Assembly: GCF_900163625.1 (NCBI RefSeq)
Contig: NZ_FUIE01000044.1
Coordinates: 1-64,000 of the forward strand
DNA: 64,000 bases
Direction of reading: 5' to 3'
Source: Brevundimonas diminuta 3F5N
Lineage (GTDB): Bacteria > Pseudomonadota > Alphaproteobacteria > Caulobacterales > Caulobacteraceae
Shown here in pieces: positions 25,447 through 37,880 of the stretch. The first letter of the stretch is position 1; each line of letters begins with the position of its first letter. The position numbers and the translations under genes are program-made. The notes beneath the pieces are model-generated. The model saw nothing but the letters and a program-made list of their open reading frames with translations. It did not search any database and was not told where the DNA came from.

Positions 25447-27246
25447 CTAGGACTGGGGCGGAGCGACGACGCCTTGCGCCGCTTCAGGAGGCTTGCCGCC
25501 ACGAGCGATATAGGCCCGCATATGCTCTTCCAGCGTGGTCAGGGGCACGGACCCCAGGGCCAGGATTTCATCGTGGAAGGGGCGAGGGTCGAAGTTCTCG
25601 CCCAGAGCGGCTTCGGCTTCGGTGCGCAGACGGCGGATGGTCAGTTCGCCCAGCTTGTAGGACAGGGCCTGGCCCGGCCAGCTGATGTAGCGATCGACCT
25701 CGGTCTCGACCTCGTGGCGCGACAGGGCCGTATGACCCGCCAGATAGTCAATGGCCTGTTCGCGCGACCAACCCTTGAGATGAACCCCCGTGTCGATCAC
25801 CAGACGCGCGGCGCGCCACATCTCATAGCTGAGGCGGCCGAAGTTCTCATAGGGCGTGCGATAAATGCCCATCTCGACGCCCAGCCATTCGGTGTAGAGT
25901 CCCCAGCCCTCGCCATAGCCCGAGAAATAGGTGTGGCGACGGAAGGCGGGCCCATCGGCCTGCTCCTCAGCCAGGGCCATCTGGAAGCTATGGCCCGGCG
26001 CGCACTCATGCAAGGTCAGGGCCGGGATATTGTACAGCGGCCGGCTGGGCAGGTCGTAGGTGTTCATCTGGCAGGATTCCAACCCGCCGCGCCCCGCCGT
26101 GTAGAAGGGCGCCAGCGCATCAGGCACCGGAATGATGGTGAAGCGGCGGCGCGGCAGGGCGCCGATCAGCTTGCCAATCTGGCCGTCGGCGCGCTTGGCC
26201 ACCCAGGCCGAGACCATCATCAGTTCGTCCGGCGTCTTGGCGTAGAATTGCGGGTCCGTGCGCAGGAAGTGCAGGAATTCGTCGAACGACCCCTGGAAGC
26301 CTGCGTCCGCCATCGTCTGGCGCATCTCGGCCTGGATGCGGGCGACCTCGGACAAACCAATCTGGTGGATCTCTTCGCCGCTCAACTCCAGCGTCGTGTA
26401 TTTGCGCACCTGGGCTTCGTAGTAGGCGGCGCCGTCGGGCATGTCGCGGGCCGCCAGTCCGGTGCGGGCGCGGGGCTGATACTCATCCAGATAGAAGGCC
26501 AGCAGGACCTTATAGGCCGGGATCACCGCCTCATTGACGGCCGCCGCCGCCTCGGCACGCAGGCGGGTCTGCTCTTCAGCCGGAATGGTCGCCGGCATCT
26601 GGCGGAAGGCCGCATAGAAGGCGTTGGCTTCAGCCGTGTCGGTGATGAAGTTGGTGATGGAGGCTTCGCGCCCCTCCAGCGTCACGCGCGGCACGCTGAA
26701 CCCGCGCGCCAGACCGTCGCGCATGTTGGACAGGTGCTGGTCGAAGTAGCGCGGCGTGTCGCGCATCCGCGAGATATAGGCGCGATACTCCTCGGCCGTG
26801 CGCAGGGCGCCGGGCTGGTCCAGATAGGTCCAGAATGAGCTGTCGCTGTTGAACGGCATCTCCCATTGACGGAACTGGCCGTCGACCAGGGCGTGCTCCA
26901 GATTGGTGCGGAAGACGGCGGCGTTGATGCGATCCTCGGCCGACAAATCGTCCAGCGGAATGGCGTCCAGCTGGCGCAGCAGCCCCCGAACATAGGTCAG
27001 GCGCTCCTGTTGCGAAGCGGGATCGACGTTCTCATGGCGAACAGCCGGGCTGTACTCGCCGTCCGCCCGCTTGACGATGCCGTAGCGGGCCATGCCGGCG
27101 TCGGTTTCCGCCTCATAAAGAGCCTTCAGGCGCGTCCCCGCCTCCTGCATCCGGGCCGCAGGCGGCGAAACGTCGGCTGCAAGGGCCGGGGCGGCGCCGA
27201 CCAGGATGGACGAGACGGCGCACGCCGTCAGGAGCAAAGTTCTCAT
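25447..27246 (-). CDS. Secreted DUF885 metallopeptidase-like protein
   Basis: A 599-residue protein with a signal peptide ending ALAAD near residue 24. DUF885 proteins resemble gluzincin-type peptidases: the metal site appears as LHECAPGHSFQ (His, Glu, His) with a downstream glutamate in SGYGEGWGLYTEWLG. Between a TonB receptor gene and a prolyl oligopeptidase gene it probably trims peptides in the periplasm; this role is inferred from context. A paralog of similar length is at 58792-60633. Confidence 0.88.
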   Translation of the reverse strand: MRTLLLTACAVSSILVGAAPALAADVSPPAARMQEAGTRLKALYEAETDAGMARYGIVKRADGEYSPAVRHENVDPASQQERLTYVRGLLRQLDAIPLDDLSAEDRINAAVFRTNLEHALVDGQFRQWEMPFNSDSSFWTYLDQPGALRTAEEYRAYISRMRDTPRYFDQHLSNMRDGLARGFSVPRVTLEGREASITNFITDTAEANAFYAAFRQMPATIPAEEQTRLRAEAAAAVNEAVIPAYKVLLAFYLDEYQPRARTGLAARDMPDGAAYYEAQVRKYTTLELSGEEIHQIGLSEVARIQAEMRQTMADAGFQGSFDEFLHFLRTDPQFYAKTPDELMMVSAWVAKRADGQIGKLIGALPRRRFTIIPVPDALAPFYTAGRGGLESCQMNTYDLPSRPLYNIPALTLHECAPGHSFQMALAEEQADGPAFRRHTYFSGYGEGWGLYTEWLGVEMGIYRTPYENFGRLSYEMWRAARLVIDTGVHLKGWSREQAIDYLAGHTALSRHEVETEVDRYISWPGQALSYKLGELTIRRLRTEAEAALGENFDPRPFHDEILALGSVPLTTLEEHMRAYIARGGKPPEAAQGVVAPPQS

Positions 27247-27358
27247 GGCGGGGTCCCTGTGCTTTCCCTGAAAGACATCAGGCGGCTCCGGTAAGCCGAC
27301 GCCGCCTGATTGAAGAGCAGTCGAAGAGGCGTTCGCCTCTTCGTGGTTTGAGCTCGGC

Positions 27359-30250
27359 CTATCGACGCAGGGTCACGCCGATATAGAAGGTGCGCCCGAT
27401 CACGTCATAGGTGCCGGCCTGATAGCCGTACTCGAAGTTGGCGCCGCCAGCCTCCGCGCCCGGAATACGCGGCGGGGCCTCATCGAAGGCGTTGCGCAGA
27501 CCGCCATAAAGCGAGACGCGCTCGTTCACCTCATAAGAGGCCGACAGGTCGCTGTAGAAGACGTGGTCGGTTTCCGTCACGTCGTACAGGTCGGGCGTGA
27601 CATGGCTGCCGGGTCGCATCGGGCTGAAGTGGCGCAGGGTCCAGTTGGCCGTCCACGGTCCGGCGTTCCAGGTGGTGCGGATGGCGCCCTTCCATTCGGG
27701 CGCGCCGAACAGGCCCACCGTCTCGTCGATGGTCGAAGCGTCGCTGGCGTCCAGGATGAAGCTGCGCTCCAGCAGCTTGGTGTAGACGGCGTTGATCGAA
27801 ATCGAACCGGCTTCCTCGCCCATGCCGACCGAGCTCAGATCGAAGCGGTAGTTGGCCTCGAAATCGATGCCGCGAGTCTTGAACATCGACATGTTCAGCT
27901 CCTGCACGTTCACGGCGACCAGATTGTTGGTCGTCGGATCGCGCTCGACCAGGCCGCAGAACATGTTGTTCATGGACTGCAGGTCCACGCACTTGTTCAG
28001 AATGGCCTGCGCGCCGAACGAACCGATGGCGTCTTCCAGTTCAATGTCGAAATAGTCGACCGTCAGCGAGAAGTTCGGAATCCAGCGCGGCTGGATCACG
28101 ACCCCGGCGGTATAGGTCTGGGCCGTTTCGACGCCCAGGCCCTCATTGCCCGACTGAATCACATCCAGCCACTGCCAGTAGGTGTTCACATTCTGCGGCT
28201 TGATCGCCGCGCAGTTGGCGGCCGTGAAATCGGTCCGGTCCACGCGGTTGACGACGTCATGGTAGTTGCAGGGGTCGGCCAGCCATGCGCCGCCCACCTG
28301 TCCGGCCGTGAACAGCTCGCTGATGTTGGGCGCGCGCACCGATTGACCATAGGTGCCGCGGAAACGGATGTCGCTGACCGGGGTCTAGTTCAGCGAGGCC
28401 TTGTACGCCGTGGTTTCACCGGCGGTGCTGTAGTCCGACTGACGCACGGCGCCTTCGAACGACAGATCCTCGATGCCGGTGACGTTGCTGATCAGGGGCA
28501 CGCGCACTTCGGCGAACACCTCGGCGACGTCATAATCCCCCACCAGAGACGTGGCGGTCGTGCCGATGCTCTCATCGAATTTCGGGCTCAGCGGGTCGTA
28601 TTCCGGGGTCGCGCCGATGTCGTTGCTTTCGGTGCGATACTCGGCCCCGAACACCACCTGAACCGGACCAGCCGGCAAGTCGAAGGCGGACCCGGTCACA
28701 TAAGCCGACACGACTTCCTGCTTCAGGGTCTGAACCGAGGGGCTGGTGTCGTACTGGATGAAGTCGATGACGTCCTGCGTCAGCGGCTTGAACGGGTTCA
28801 GCGGCACGCAGCCGTTGGACGGATCGGCGCAGACAACCGAGCCGTTGGGGCCGGCGACCGCATTCAGCGCCTGGATATAACGGCCGTTGGCGGTGGCGTT
28901 CCGGGTGCGCACTTCCTGGCGCGTGCGGCCGTTCGAATAGTGCGCGACCCATTCCCAGTCGTTGCGGCCCAGCAGGCTGAACCTACCCTCGGCGCCGACG
29001 GTCAGCTGGTACATGTTGCGGTCGTATTCGGTTTCCTGGCGGCCCAGTTCCGAGAAGCGCCGCGCAAAGCCGATGCCCGTCGCCACGCCGCCATTGGCCG
29101 CGATCATTTCCGACGTGATGAACGGATTGCTGGCCGAGAGAACGTCCGTACCATAGGCCGAATAGGCGCGATAAAGGCCCTTGGAGTCGGTCTGGGCGTA
29201 GGTCAGGTCGCCGAACAGCTTGATGTTCTCGGTGATCTGATAGTTGCTCGAAACGGCGACCGAATATCGCTCGCTCGGCACCGCCAACGCCCAATCGTCA
29301 TAGCGTCCGCCGAACTCGCCCCCATCGGTACGGAAGCTGATCAGAGAAGGATTGCCCGTGGTGGCGCCCAGCAGACCGCTGGGGCCATACACGGGACGAC
29401 GCAGGCTGCCGTCCGGGTTGAACGTATAGAGGTTGCCCGGCCCGCCCAGCTGAACGACGGCGCTGTCGAGATCGTACACTTGGCGGTTGCCGTCGGTCAG
29501 CGTGTACTTGCCGTCTTCGCCTCGAATATAGAAAGGCGCGCCGCCCGCGGTCCAAGGCCGGTCCTGGCCGAAGACAGCGTCGTTGTGCTGGTTGTAGCTG
29601 CCGAACAGGGTGACGTTGCCCCGGTTGTCGTGGAAATTCCGACCCACCAGAACGCTGGCGTCGTAGCCCTGCAGGTCGCCGCGCGTCGAACCGGAATAGG
29701 TGCCGGTGAACTCCAGCCCTTCATAGTCCTGCTTCAGGATGAAGTTGGCCACGCCGGCCACGGCGTCCGCGCCGTACAGCGCCGAGGCGCCGCCAGTGAT
29801 CACGTCGACCCGCTCGACCAGGGCCGAAGGAATGGCGCTGATATCGACGGCCGAGGAACCCGGCATGGCGGGCACGCGACGACGGCCGTTGACCAGAACC
29901 AGCGTACGCTCGGTGCCGAGGCCGCGCAGATCCAGCGCGTTCAGGCCCGCGTTGCCCTGCTGGTTCGAGGTCTGGTTGTTCTGCGAGACGAACAGGCTCG
30001 GAATCTCGTTCACGAGGTCGGCGATTTCGCTAACGCCCGACCGGCGGATCGTTTCGGCGTTGATGATGGTGGTCGGGGTCGGCGTCTGGACGCCGCTGCG
30101 TCGAATGCGGCTGCCGGTGACGACGATCTCTTCAACAGCCGTCGCCGCATTGTCGTCCTGCGTGGCCTCAATCTGAGCCGCCGCCGGGAAGGCCGCCATG
30201 CCAAGCGCCGCCGCTGCAGCGCCGACATATAGTTTTGATGCGAATTTCAT
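27359..30250 (-). pseudogene. TonB-dependent receptor interrupted by an in-frame TAG
   Basis: The frame from ATG 30250 gives a signal peptide (to AAAQ), a TonB-box-like EEIVVTGSRIRR, the plug domain (LVNEIPSLF, LDLRGLGTERTLVLVNGRRR, GGASALYGADAVAGV) and much of the barrel, then stops at codon 622 (28385-28387). The same frame continues at once with the expected barrel text (RFRGTYGQSVRAPN) to a normal C-terminus ending in VTLRR. In related receptors a tryptophan stands at the stop position, so TGG to TAG is the simplest event; no shift is needed. Without readthrough the barrel would lack its last third and the receptor would be dead. A sequencing error remains possible. Family, not ligand, is clear; neighbours suggest peptides. 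Confidence 0.85.
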
Positions 30251-30550
30251 TGGCGCCCACCCCTCACAAAAGCATCACATTCTTGCCTCACATCCTTAAA
30301 GGCCGCAATAAATTTGGAGCTTCAAAAATTTTGATATGCACGCGCTTTTCATGAAATTCTTCGGAACGCGCGATCATCATCGTGTCGAAGGTTTGTTTGG
30401 ATTGCGGCGACCCTGACCCGCTGTCACTGTGCTCAGGCGCACGGAACGAAGGCGGCGACCGCTGCATTCGGCGCAAGGCTGGCTCGCCGCCGTATCTGGC
30501 GAGAAAGCGCTTCGACCATGTGACCACGAACGGGCGTTGCAGAATAAAGA
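30251..30550. promoter_or_regulatory. Divergent promoter region with two AT-rich palindromes
   Basis: The 300 bases between the TonB receptor and the XRE-cupin gene hold no coding frame. They are AT-richer than the surroundings near 30295-30365 and contain TCAAAA/TTTTGA (30322-30334, one-base spacer) and TTTCATGAAA (30347-30356). Both are 60-110 bases upstream of the receptor start and could bind the XRE regulator encoded alongside. The rest shows nothing distinct. Confidence 0.4.
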
Positions 30551-31168
30551 ATGACGACTCATCGCGACAAGAGCAGCGCGTTTCTGAAGTTCGAGACGCG
30601 ATCCCAGACACGGAAGCTGCCGATCGGGGATCGCATCAAGGCACGTCGCAAGGCTCTGGGGTTGACGCTTCAGGAGCTGGCGACCCGCAGCGGCCTGTCC
30701 GCTCCGTTCATTTCACAGGCCGAACGCAACCTCACCACACCGTCGGTCTGGTCCCTGATGAGTCTGGCCAAGGGACTGGAGGTGGAGGTGTCCCACTTCA
30801 TGGAATGGCCCCAGACCAACCAGATCGTGTTCCGCGCCTCGGCGCCCAAGACCGTCGATATCGATTCCGTCGTGGGATACGTCGACCTTTCGTCCGAACT
30901 GCCGGACCGCAAGATGGATGCGGTTCTGGTTCGTATTCCGCCGGGATTCGCCTTTCCGCCGGACTCCCACAACGGCGAGATTTTCCGATACGTCATCAAG
31001 GGAACCCTGACCGCAGTCGCCGGCGACGTTGAAGCGCGGCTCGGTCCTGGCGACGGGATGCATTTCGACGGACGCGTCATCCATTTCGTCCGCAATGATT
31101 CCGACGAAGAAGTCCTGCTGCTCTACGTCGGCACCCCGGCCTTCCTGAGAGAAGACTCAGCCCCTTGA
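30551..31168 (+). CDS. XRE family regulator with C-terminal cupin domain
   Basis: A 205-residue regulator. Residues ~25-80 are an XRE helix-turn-helix (GDRIKARRKALGLTLQELATRSGLS, spanning the first helices, and SLMSLAKGLEV). Residues ~110-195 form a cupin barrel (NGEIFRYVIKGTLTAV, LGPGDGMHFDG), which in this class binds a small effector. It is divergent from the broken TonB receptor and most likely controls the receptor-peptidase genes. No good Shine-Dalgarno is seen before the ATG. Confidence 0.9.
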   Translation: MTTHRDKSSAFLKFETRSQTRKLPIGDRIKARRKALGLTLQELATRSGLSAPFISQAERNLTTPSVWSLMSLAKGLEVEVSHFMEWPQTNQIVFRASAPKTVDIDSVVGYVDLSSELPDRKMDAVLVRIPPGFAFPPDSHNGEIFRYVIKGTLTAVAGDVEARLGPGDGMHFDGRVIHFVRNDSDEEVLLLYVGTPAFLREDSAP

Positions 31169-31279
31169 GGCCGCCGCACGCAAAACTCTGAGGCGCAACG
31201 TCACAGGGGCGCATCCGTCTCGACAAAGACGCTGGTTGGACCTTGCACCGACCCCAGGGTCCGGTCCCAAGATCGCCTC

Positions 31280-32071
31280 ATGTCGAACAGCTTTTCATCT
31301 CCGACGAGGCCGCGCTGGCTGGGGCCAGGCGAGCTGGCGCGCCAGGTCAACACGTCGATCAAGGCGTTGCGGGTCTATGAGAAGGCGGGCCTGCTGACGC
31401 CTGACCGGCGCGAAGGCGGGTGGCGTCTGTATGGGCCCCAGCACGTCGCGCGCCTGCATCAGGTCTTGGCGCTCAAGGCGCTGGGCCTGTCGCTCAAACA
31501 GATCAAAGACGCGCTTGATCAGGACGACATGGCGATCGGTCGGATCATGGAGCTTCAGGCCCAGCATCTGGCGACGACCATACGCGCCGCACGGGATCGG
31601 CTGAAACGGGTTCAGCGGGCGCGGGACCAACTGGCGAGCGAGGGGCAGGTGTCGGATGCTCTGTTGCTGGAGTTGGCGCGCGACCTAGCGCCCGCGCCGG
31701 CCCTGGAATTGGCTGACGTGCGGGCCGCCATCCAGACGGCGACGCTGGACGGGAGCGAGCAGGCTGCGGTCGACGCCGTCATCGATGGACGCGGGGCCGA
31801 CCCTGCCACTGAGGCAAGCATCCGCGACCTTCTGGCGGAAGCGGTCATCGCCGCAGCGGAAGGCGAGCCGGGATCTCGTCGAGCCCAGGCGCTGGCCGAA
31901 CGTTGGCTCGGCCTGGCCGAGGCGCTCGACCTGCCTGCCGCAAATACTGACCAGGCTGACGCCCTTCGCCGTGTCGCCGCTCGCATGATGGCCGATCCGG
32001 CCCTGAAAGACGCCCTGACATTCCTGCGCGACGCCGTTGAGCGACGGAACGCGCCCTCACAGAAGGCCTGA
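31280..32071 (+). CDS. MerR family transcriptional regulator
   Basis: A 263-residue regulator. Residues ~14-85 form the MerR winged helix (LGPGELARQVNTSIKALRVYEKAGLL, here as a span; GGWRLYGPQHVARLHQVLALKALG), followed by a coiled-coil dimer helix (~85-125) and an alanine-rich helical C-terminal part that has no metal-binding cysteines, so an organic effector is more likely. It ends three bases before the TTG start of the amidohydrolase gene and is probably in one unit with it. Confidence 0.88.
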   Translation: MSNSFSSPTRPRWLGPGELARQVNTSIKALRVYEKAGLLTPDRREGGWRLYGPQHVARLHQVLALKALGLSLKQIKDALDQDDMAIGRIMELQAQHLATTIRAARDRLKRVQRARDQLASEGQVSDALLLELARDLAPAPALELADVRAAIQTATLDGSEQAAVDAVIDGRGADPATEASIRDLLAEAVIAAAEGEPGSRRAQALAERWLGLAEALDLPAANTDQADALRRVAARMMADPALKDALTFLRDAVERRNAPSQKA

Positions 32072-32074
32072 CCC

Positions 32075-33505
32075 TTGCGCACAAAGTCCCTGCTTCTCGC
32101 CGTCCTGATGTTCGGCGCGGCGTCGTCCGCCCTTGCCGACGATACGACTGTCTATACCGGCGTCACCATCCTTGACCCTCTGACGCAGCGTCGCCTGCCG
32201 GGTCATTACCTCGTCGTGCGCGGCGAACGCATCGAAGCGATGGGCGAAGGTCGCGCGCCCGAGCGTTACGCCAAGGCTGCTCACACGGACATGAGCGGTC
32301 GTTTCGCCATGCCGGGCCTTTTCGACACCCACGCTCACATCACCTTGGGTCCGGTGACGCCACAGGTCGATGCGGAGGGCGAAGTCAGTCTGGTGGTGGC
32401 CGGGAACGACGCCATCACCCGTCATGACGCCCTGATGCTGCTGGCGGCCGGGGTGACGACGATCCGGGATACGGGCGGGGATACGGCGCGCATGATCGCC
32501 TATCGCCAAGCCGTCGCCGAGGAACGACTGACGGGGCCCGAAGCACGGATTGCAGGCGCGGTGATCGACCGCTCCGCCTTCCCGGTGGTCGGCCTGGTCG
32601 ATCGTGTCGACGCAGCGCATGGCGTGGCCGGCCGGGTGAAGGCGCAGGCCGCGGCCGGCGTGAACTACGTCAAGCTGTACGAAGCCCTGACTCCTGAGGA
32701 CCTGGCGGCGGGGATCGCCGCCGCTCGCGCCGCCGACGTGCCCGTCATCGCCCACCTGGGCGATGTGAGCTGGACCGAAGCTGTGCGGCTGGGGGTGAAT
32801 TCCCTGGTCCACGCCATGCCGATTTCACCGGACCTGCTGCCGCCGGACAGGCGCGCCGACTATCTGGCCGAGCGGCGGCCCGGCGCCTTTGCCTTCTTCG
32901 AATGGTATGAACAGGCCGATCTCGACAGTCCCGAAATCCAGGCCATGATCCGCGCGCTGGCGGACCAGGGCGTTTCAGTGGATGCGACGTTGATCGCCTT
33001 CAGCCTCGCCTTCAATGGTGATGACCTCGCCTATCGCGAGAAGGACGTGGATTGGGCCCACCCCAGCATGGCGGAGAACTGGCGCACGGCCTTCCGCTTC
33101 GATCTGGGTTGGGAGCCGGAAGACTACGCCCGCGCGAAAGCGATCTGGCCCAAGGTGCAGCGCTTCGTTCGCATGTTGCACGAAGCGGGCGTGCCTCTGA
33201 CCCTCGGCACCGACATGAACAACCCCTTCGTAGCGCCGGGCGTCAGTCTCGCTCGCGAGGCGGAGCTGCACGTTGAAGCCGGCATTCCGGCCTGGGACGT
33301 CCTGGCGATAGCGACCAGCAACGCGGCGCGCTCGCTGAAGATGGACGATCGCACAGGACGCATCGCCGTCGGCATGGAAGCCGACATCCTGTTCCTGGAG
33401 GCCGATCCGTCGCTCGACATCCGTGCTCTGGCGCGCGTCGCGGCCGTGGTGGAGAACGGCCGCCTGCATCGCCCCGAAGAACTGAAACGTGCGGCGGCGC
33501 AATGA
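32075..33505 (+). CDS. Secreted amidohydrolase (imidazolonepropionase/prolidase-like)
   Basis: A 476-residue protein with a signal peptide (LLLAVLMFGAASSALAD). PGLFDTHAHI gives the first two metal histidines, NYVKLYEA the bridging lysine region, and VIAHLGD and LGTDMNN the later His and Asp. This set belongs to the metal-dependent amidohydrolases, of which some cleave Xaa-Pro peptides or cyclic amides. The TTG start at 32075 is forced by the frame and is preceded by AGAAGG within the MerR stop region. Substrate unknown; the neighbourhood fits peptide scavenging. Confidence 0.85.
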   Translation: MRTKSLLLAVLMFGAASSALADDTTVYTGVTILDPLTQRRLPGHYLVVRGERIEAMGEGRAPERYAKAAHTDMSGRFAMPGLFDTHAHITLGPVTPQVDAEGEVSLVVAGNDAITRHDALMLLAAGVTTIRDTGGDTARMIAYRQAVAEERLTGPEARIAGAVIDRSAFPVVGLVDRVDAAHGVAGRVKAQAAAGVNYVKLYEALTPEDLAAGIAAARAADVPVIAHLGDVSWTEAVRLGVNSLVHAMPISPDLLPPDRRADYLAERRPGAFAFFEWYEQADLDSPEIQAMIRALADQGVSVDATLIAFSLAFNGDDLAYREKDVDWAHPSMAENWRTAFRFDLGWEPEDYARAKAIWPKVQRFVRMLHEAGVPLTLGTDMNNPFVAPGVSLAREAELHVEAGIPAWDVLAIATSNAARSLKMDDRTGRIAVGMEADILFLEADPSLDIRALARVAAVVENGRLHRPEELKRAAAQ

Positions 33506-33532
33506 CCCGGCCGACTGTTCGGATTGAGGTGA

Positions 33533-33609
33533 TGGCGACCCCGGGAGGACTCCAACCTCCGACCTCGGCTTTAGGAAAGCCTTGCTCTATGCAGCTGAGC
33601 TACGGGGCC
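33533..33609 (-). tRNA. tRNA-Arg (anticodon CCT)
   Basis: Read on the minus strand: acceptor GGCCCCG with CGGGGTC (one G-T pair), D arm GCTC/GAGC, anticodon arm AGGCT with loop TTCCTAA (CCT), T arm GGAGG-TTGGAGT-CCTCC, and an encoded CCA at 33533-33535. It reads the AGG codon. Confidence 0.94.
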
Positions 33610-33746
33610 ACGGCGTCACTGCCTAAAGGAGGTTGCGGCGTCAGGGAAGCCCCTGCGGTTTCCCTTCGCGTCACCAGCCGCATGCGGCGGTCCCGCCTTG
33701 TGGTTAAGAGCCGTTAAGCTACAATCCCTAGTATGGAACAAAGCCT

Positions 33747-33780
33747 GAATCGGCAGACGTCGCCGATTCGGTCATGATTC
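33747..33780 (+). promoter_or_regulatory. Cluster of three GANTC (CcrM) sites with an 8-bp inverted repeat
   Basis: GAATC (33747-33751), GATTC (33765-33769) and GATTC (33776-33780) lie within 34 bases, about 80-115 bases before the helicase gene. The first two form the arms of GAATCGGC/GCCGATTC. GANTC is the site methylated by CcrM, which together with GcrA times transcription in Caulobacter. That this is a cell-cycle promoter is inference. Confidence 0.5.
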
Positions 33781-33895
33781 GTTTCGCCCGTGTTCCAGGG
33801 GCCGGTAAGGTTCCGCTTACCATTCCTTCTTCGCCCGCATCCAAACCGCCGCGCCGCTTGTGAAAGTCGGCGGGGTTCGCCACCTTGGGCCGGTC

Positions 33896-36438
<2,543 letters not shown>

Positions 36439-36442
<4 letters not shown>

Positions 36443-36723
36443 GCGCCGAGAGCTGCCGCATCGATGTCTGGCTGTGGCGCGCGCGCTTCGCCAAGACCCG
36501 CAGCCTGGCCGCCGCCATGGTCGAACGGGGCGCGATCCGCCTGACGCACCACGGCGCCCAGACCCGGCTCGACAAGCCCAGCCGCAGCGTCCACCCCGGC
36601 GACGAGGTTCTGTTCGCCCAAGGCGGCCGGCTGATCGCCGTGCGCGTGGTGCAGATGGGCGAAAGGCGCGGCCCGCCCGAGGAAGCCCGCGCCCTTTATG
36701 ACGTGCTGGACGCGCCGACCTAG
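36439..36723 (+). CDS. S4-domain RNA-binding protein (Hsp15-like)
   Basis: A 94-residue protein that is little more than an S4 domain: RIDVWLWRARFAKTRSLAAAMVERGAIRL (residues ~7-35) and VHPGDEVLF. Hsp15 (HslR) of E. coli has this layout and binds stalled 50S subunits carrying a peptidyl-tRNA. The start lies inside the helicase stop (ATGA). The stop overlaps that of the convergent YceI gene at CTAG. Confidence 0.9.
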
Positions 36724-37370
36724 CCCGCCGCCTTCACGAACTCGCCTTCGATGTGCAGCTTCACCTCATCGCCCAGTGCGGGCAGGCCGAAGTTGATGCC
36801 GAAGTCGGACCGCTTGATGGTCGCCTCGCCGTCGAAGCCCGCCTTGTAGCCGCCGCGCGTCGGGCCGGCCTGATTGAACTCGACCTCCATGACCACCGGA
36901 CGGGTCACGCCGCGCAGGGTCAGCTCGCCGTGGACCGTCGCCTCGTCGCGATCATCGGCGTCGACTACGATCCGGGTCGAGCGGAAAGTCGCCACCGGAT
37001 GGTTGGCGGTGTCGAAGAAGTCCGGCGTCTGCAGGTGGCGGTTCAGCCCGTCGGAGTTCGACGCCACATCCGTCAGGGGAATGGTCGCGGTCAGGGTGCT
37101 GGCGGACGGATCAGCCGGGTCCAGCTTCAGCTCGGCCTGAACGTTCACGAACTGGCCGACATAGGTCGAGAAGCCCAGGTGATCGACCGACCAGGTGATC
37201 TTGCCGTGCGCCGGGTCCAGCTTGTAGTCGCCGGACTGGACCTCGGACGGAACCTTGGTCAGGGCGGATTGGGCGACGACCGCGCCGCCGGCCAGCAGGC
37301 TGAGCGCCAGGCTCGCGGCGCCGATGCGGCCGATGGCGGAATGAGCGATGGAACGGGGGATGAAACGCAT
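36720..37370 (-). CDS. YceI family periplasmic protein
   Basis: A 216-residue protein with a signal peptide (LALSLLAGGAVVAQS) and a YceI lipocalin-like barrel: DPAHGKITWSVDHLGFSTYVGQF, (spanning ~53-75) FDTANHPVATFRST and DFGINFG. YceI proteins bind isoprenoid lipids such as polyprenyl chains; their role is not settled. The ATG at 37370 is preferred: AGGAGG precedes it, and the upstream 46 codons of open frame are not signal-like. Confidence 0.92.
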   Translation of the reverse strand: MRFIPRSIAHSAIGRIGAASLALSLLAGGAVVAQSALTKVPSEVQSGDYKLDPAHGKITWSVDHLGFSTYVGQFVNVQAELKLDPADPSASTLTATIPLTDVASNSDGLNRHLQTPDFFDTANHPVATFRSTRIVVDADDRDEATVHGELTLRGVTRPVVMEVEFNQAGPTRGGYKAGFDGEATIKRSDFGINFGLPALGDEVKLHIEGEFVKAAG

Positions 37371-37538
37371 GGCGGGGCCTCCTGCTGGACGATGATCGGG
37401 CGTCATGAATGTAGAGCAGGACCCGACGACATCGGGCCTGAACAGCTTTGCAACAGCGCCCTCGGTTGACAGTTGGTTCCGTCGGGGCCATGTGCCCGCC
37501 CTCGACATCCCTCGCTGCCACAGGCCCGCCCGAACGCC

Positions 37539-37880
37539 ATGACCTACATCGTCACCGACGCCTGCGTGAAGTGTAAGTTCATGGACTGCGTCGAAGTGTG
37601 TCCGGTGGACTGCTTCTATGAGGGAGAGAACTTCCTGGTCATCGCACCGGACGAGTGCATCGATTGCGGCGTGTGCGAGCCGGAATGCCCCGTCGACGCC
37701 ATCGTCCCCGACACCGAGGACGAGCCCGACGGCAAGTGGCTGCAGGTCAACGCCGAATACGCCAAGGTCTGGCCCAACATCACGGTCAAGGGCGTGCCCC
37801 CGGCGGATCGCGAACAGTATGAGCGCGAAACCGGCAAGTTCGAGAAGTACTTCAGCCCCAAGCCGGGCAAGGGCTCCTAA
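37539..37880 (+). CDS. fdxA: 7Fe ferredoxin (3Fe-4S / 4Fe-4S)
   Basis: A 113-residue FdxA. The first cluster set is in [17 protein letters not shown] and the second in [12 protein letters not shown], followed by the long C-terminal extension typical of this type. It carries single electrons in the cytoplasm; the partner is unknown. The ATG at 37539 is fixed by homology. The neighbour carD is usual in Caulobacter-like genomes. Confidence 0.95.
   Translation: MTYIVTDACVKCKFMDCVEVCPVDCFYEGENFLVIAPDECIDCGVCEPECPVDAIVPDTEDEPDGKWLQVNAEYAKVWPNITVKGVPPADREQYERETGKFEKYFSPKPGKGS

Noticed and set aside
27563..30232. An 889-codon open frame on the plus strand
   Set aside because: Antisense to the TonB receptor; its composition (many Arg, His, Gly, Val) is typical of a shadow frame and no domain is seen.
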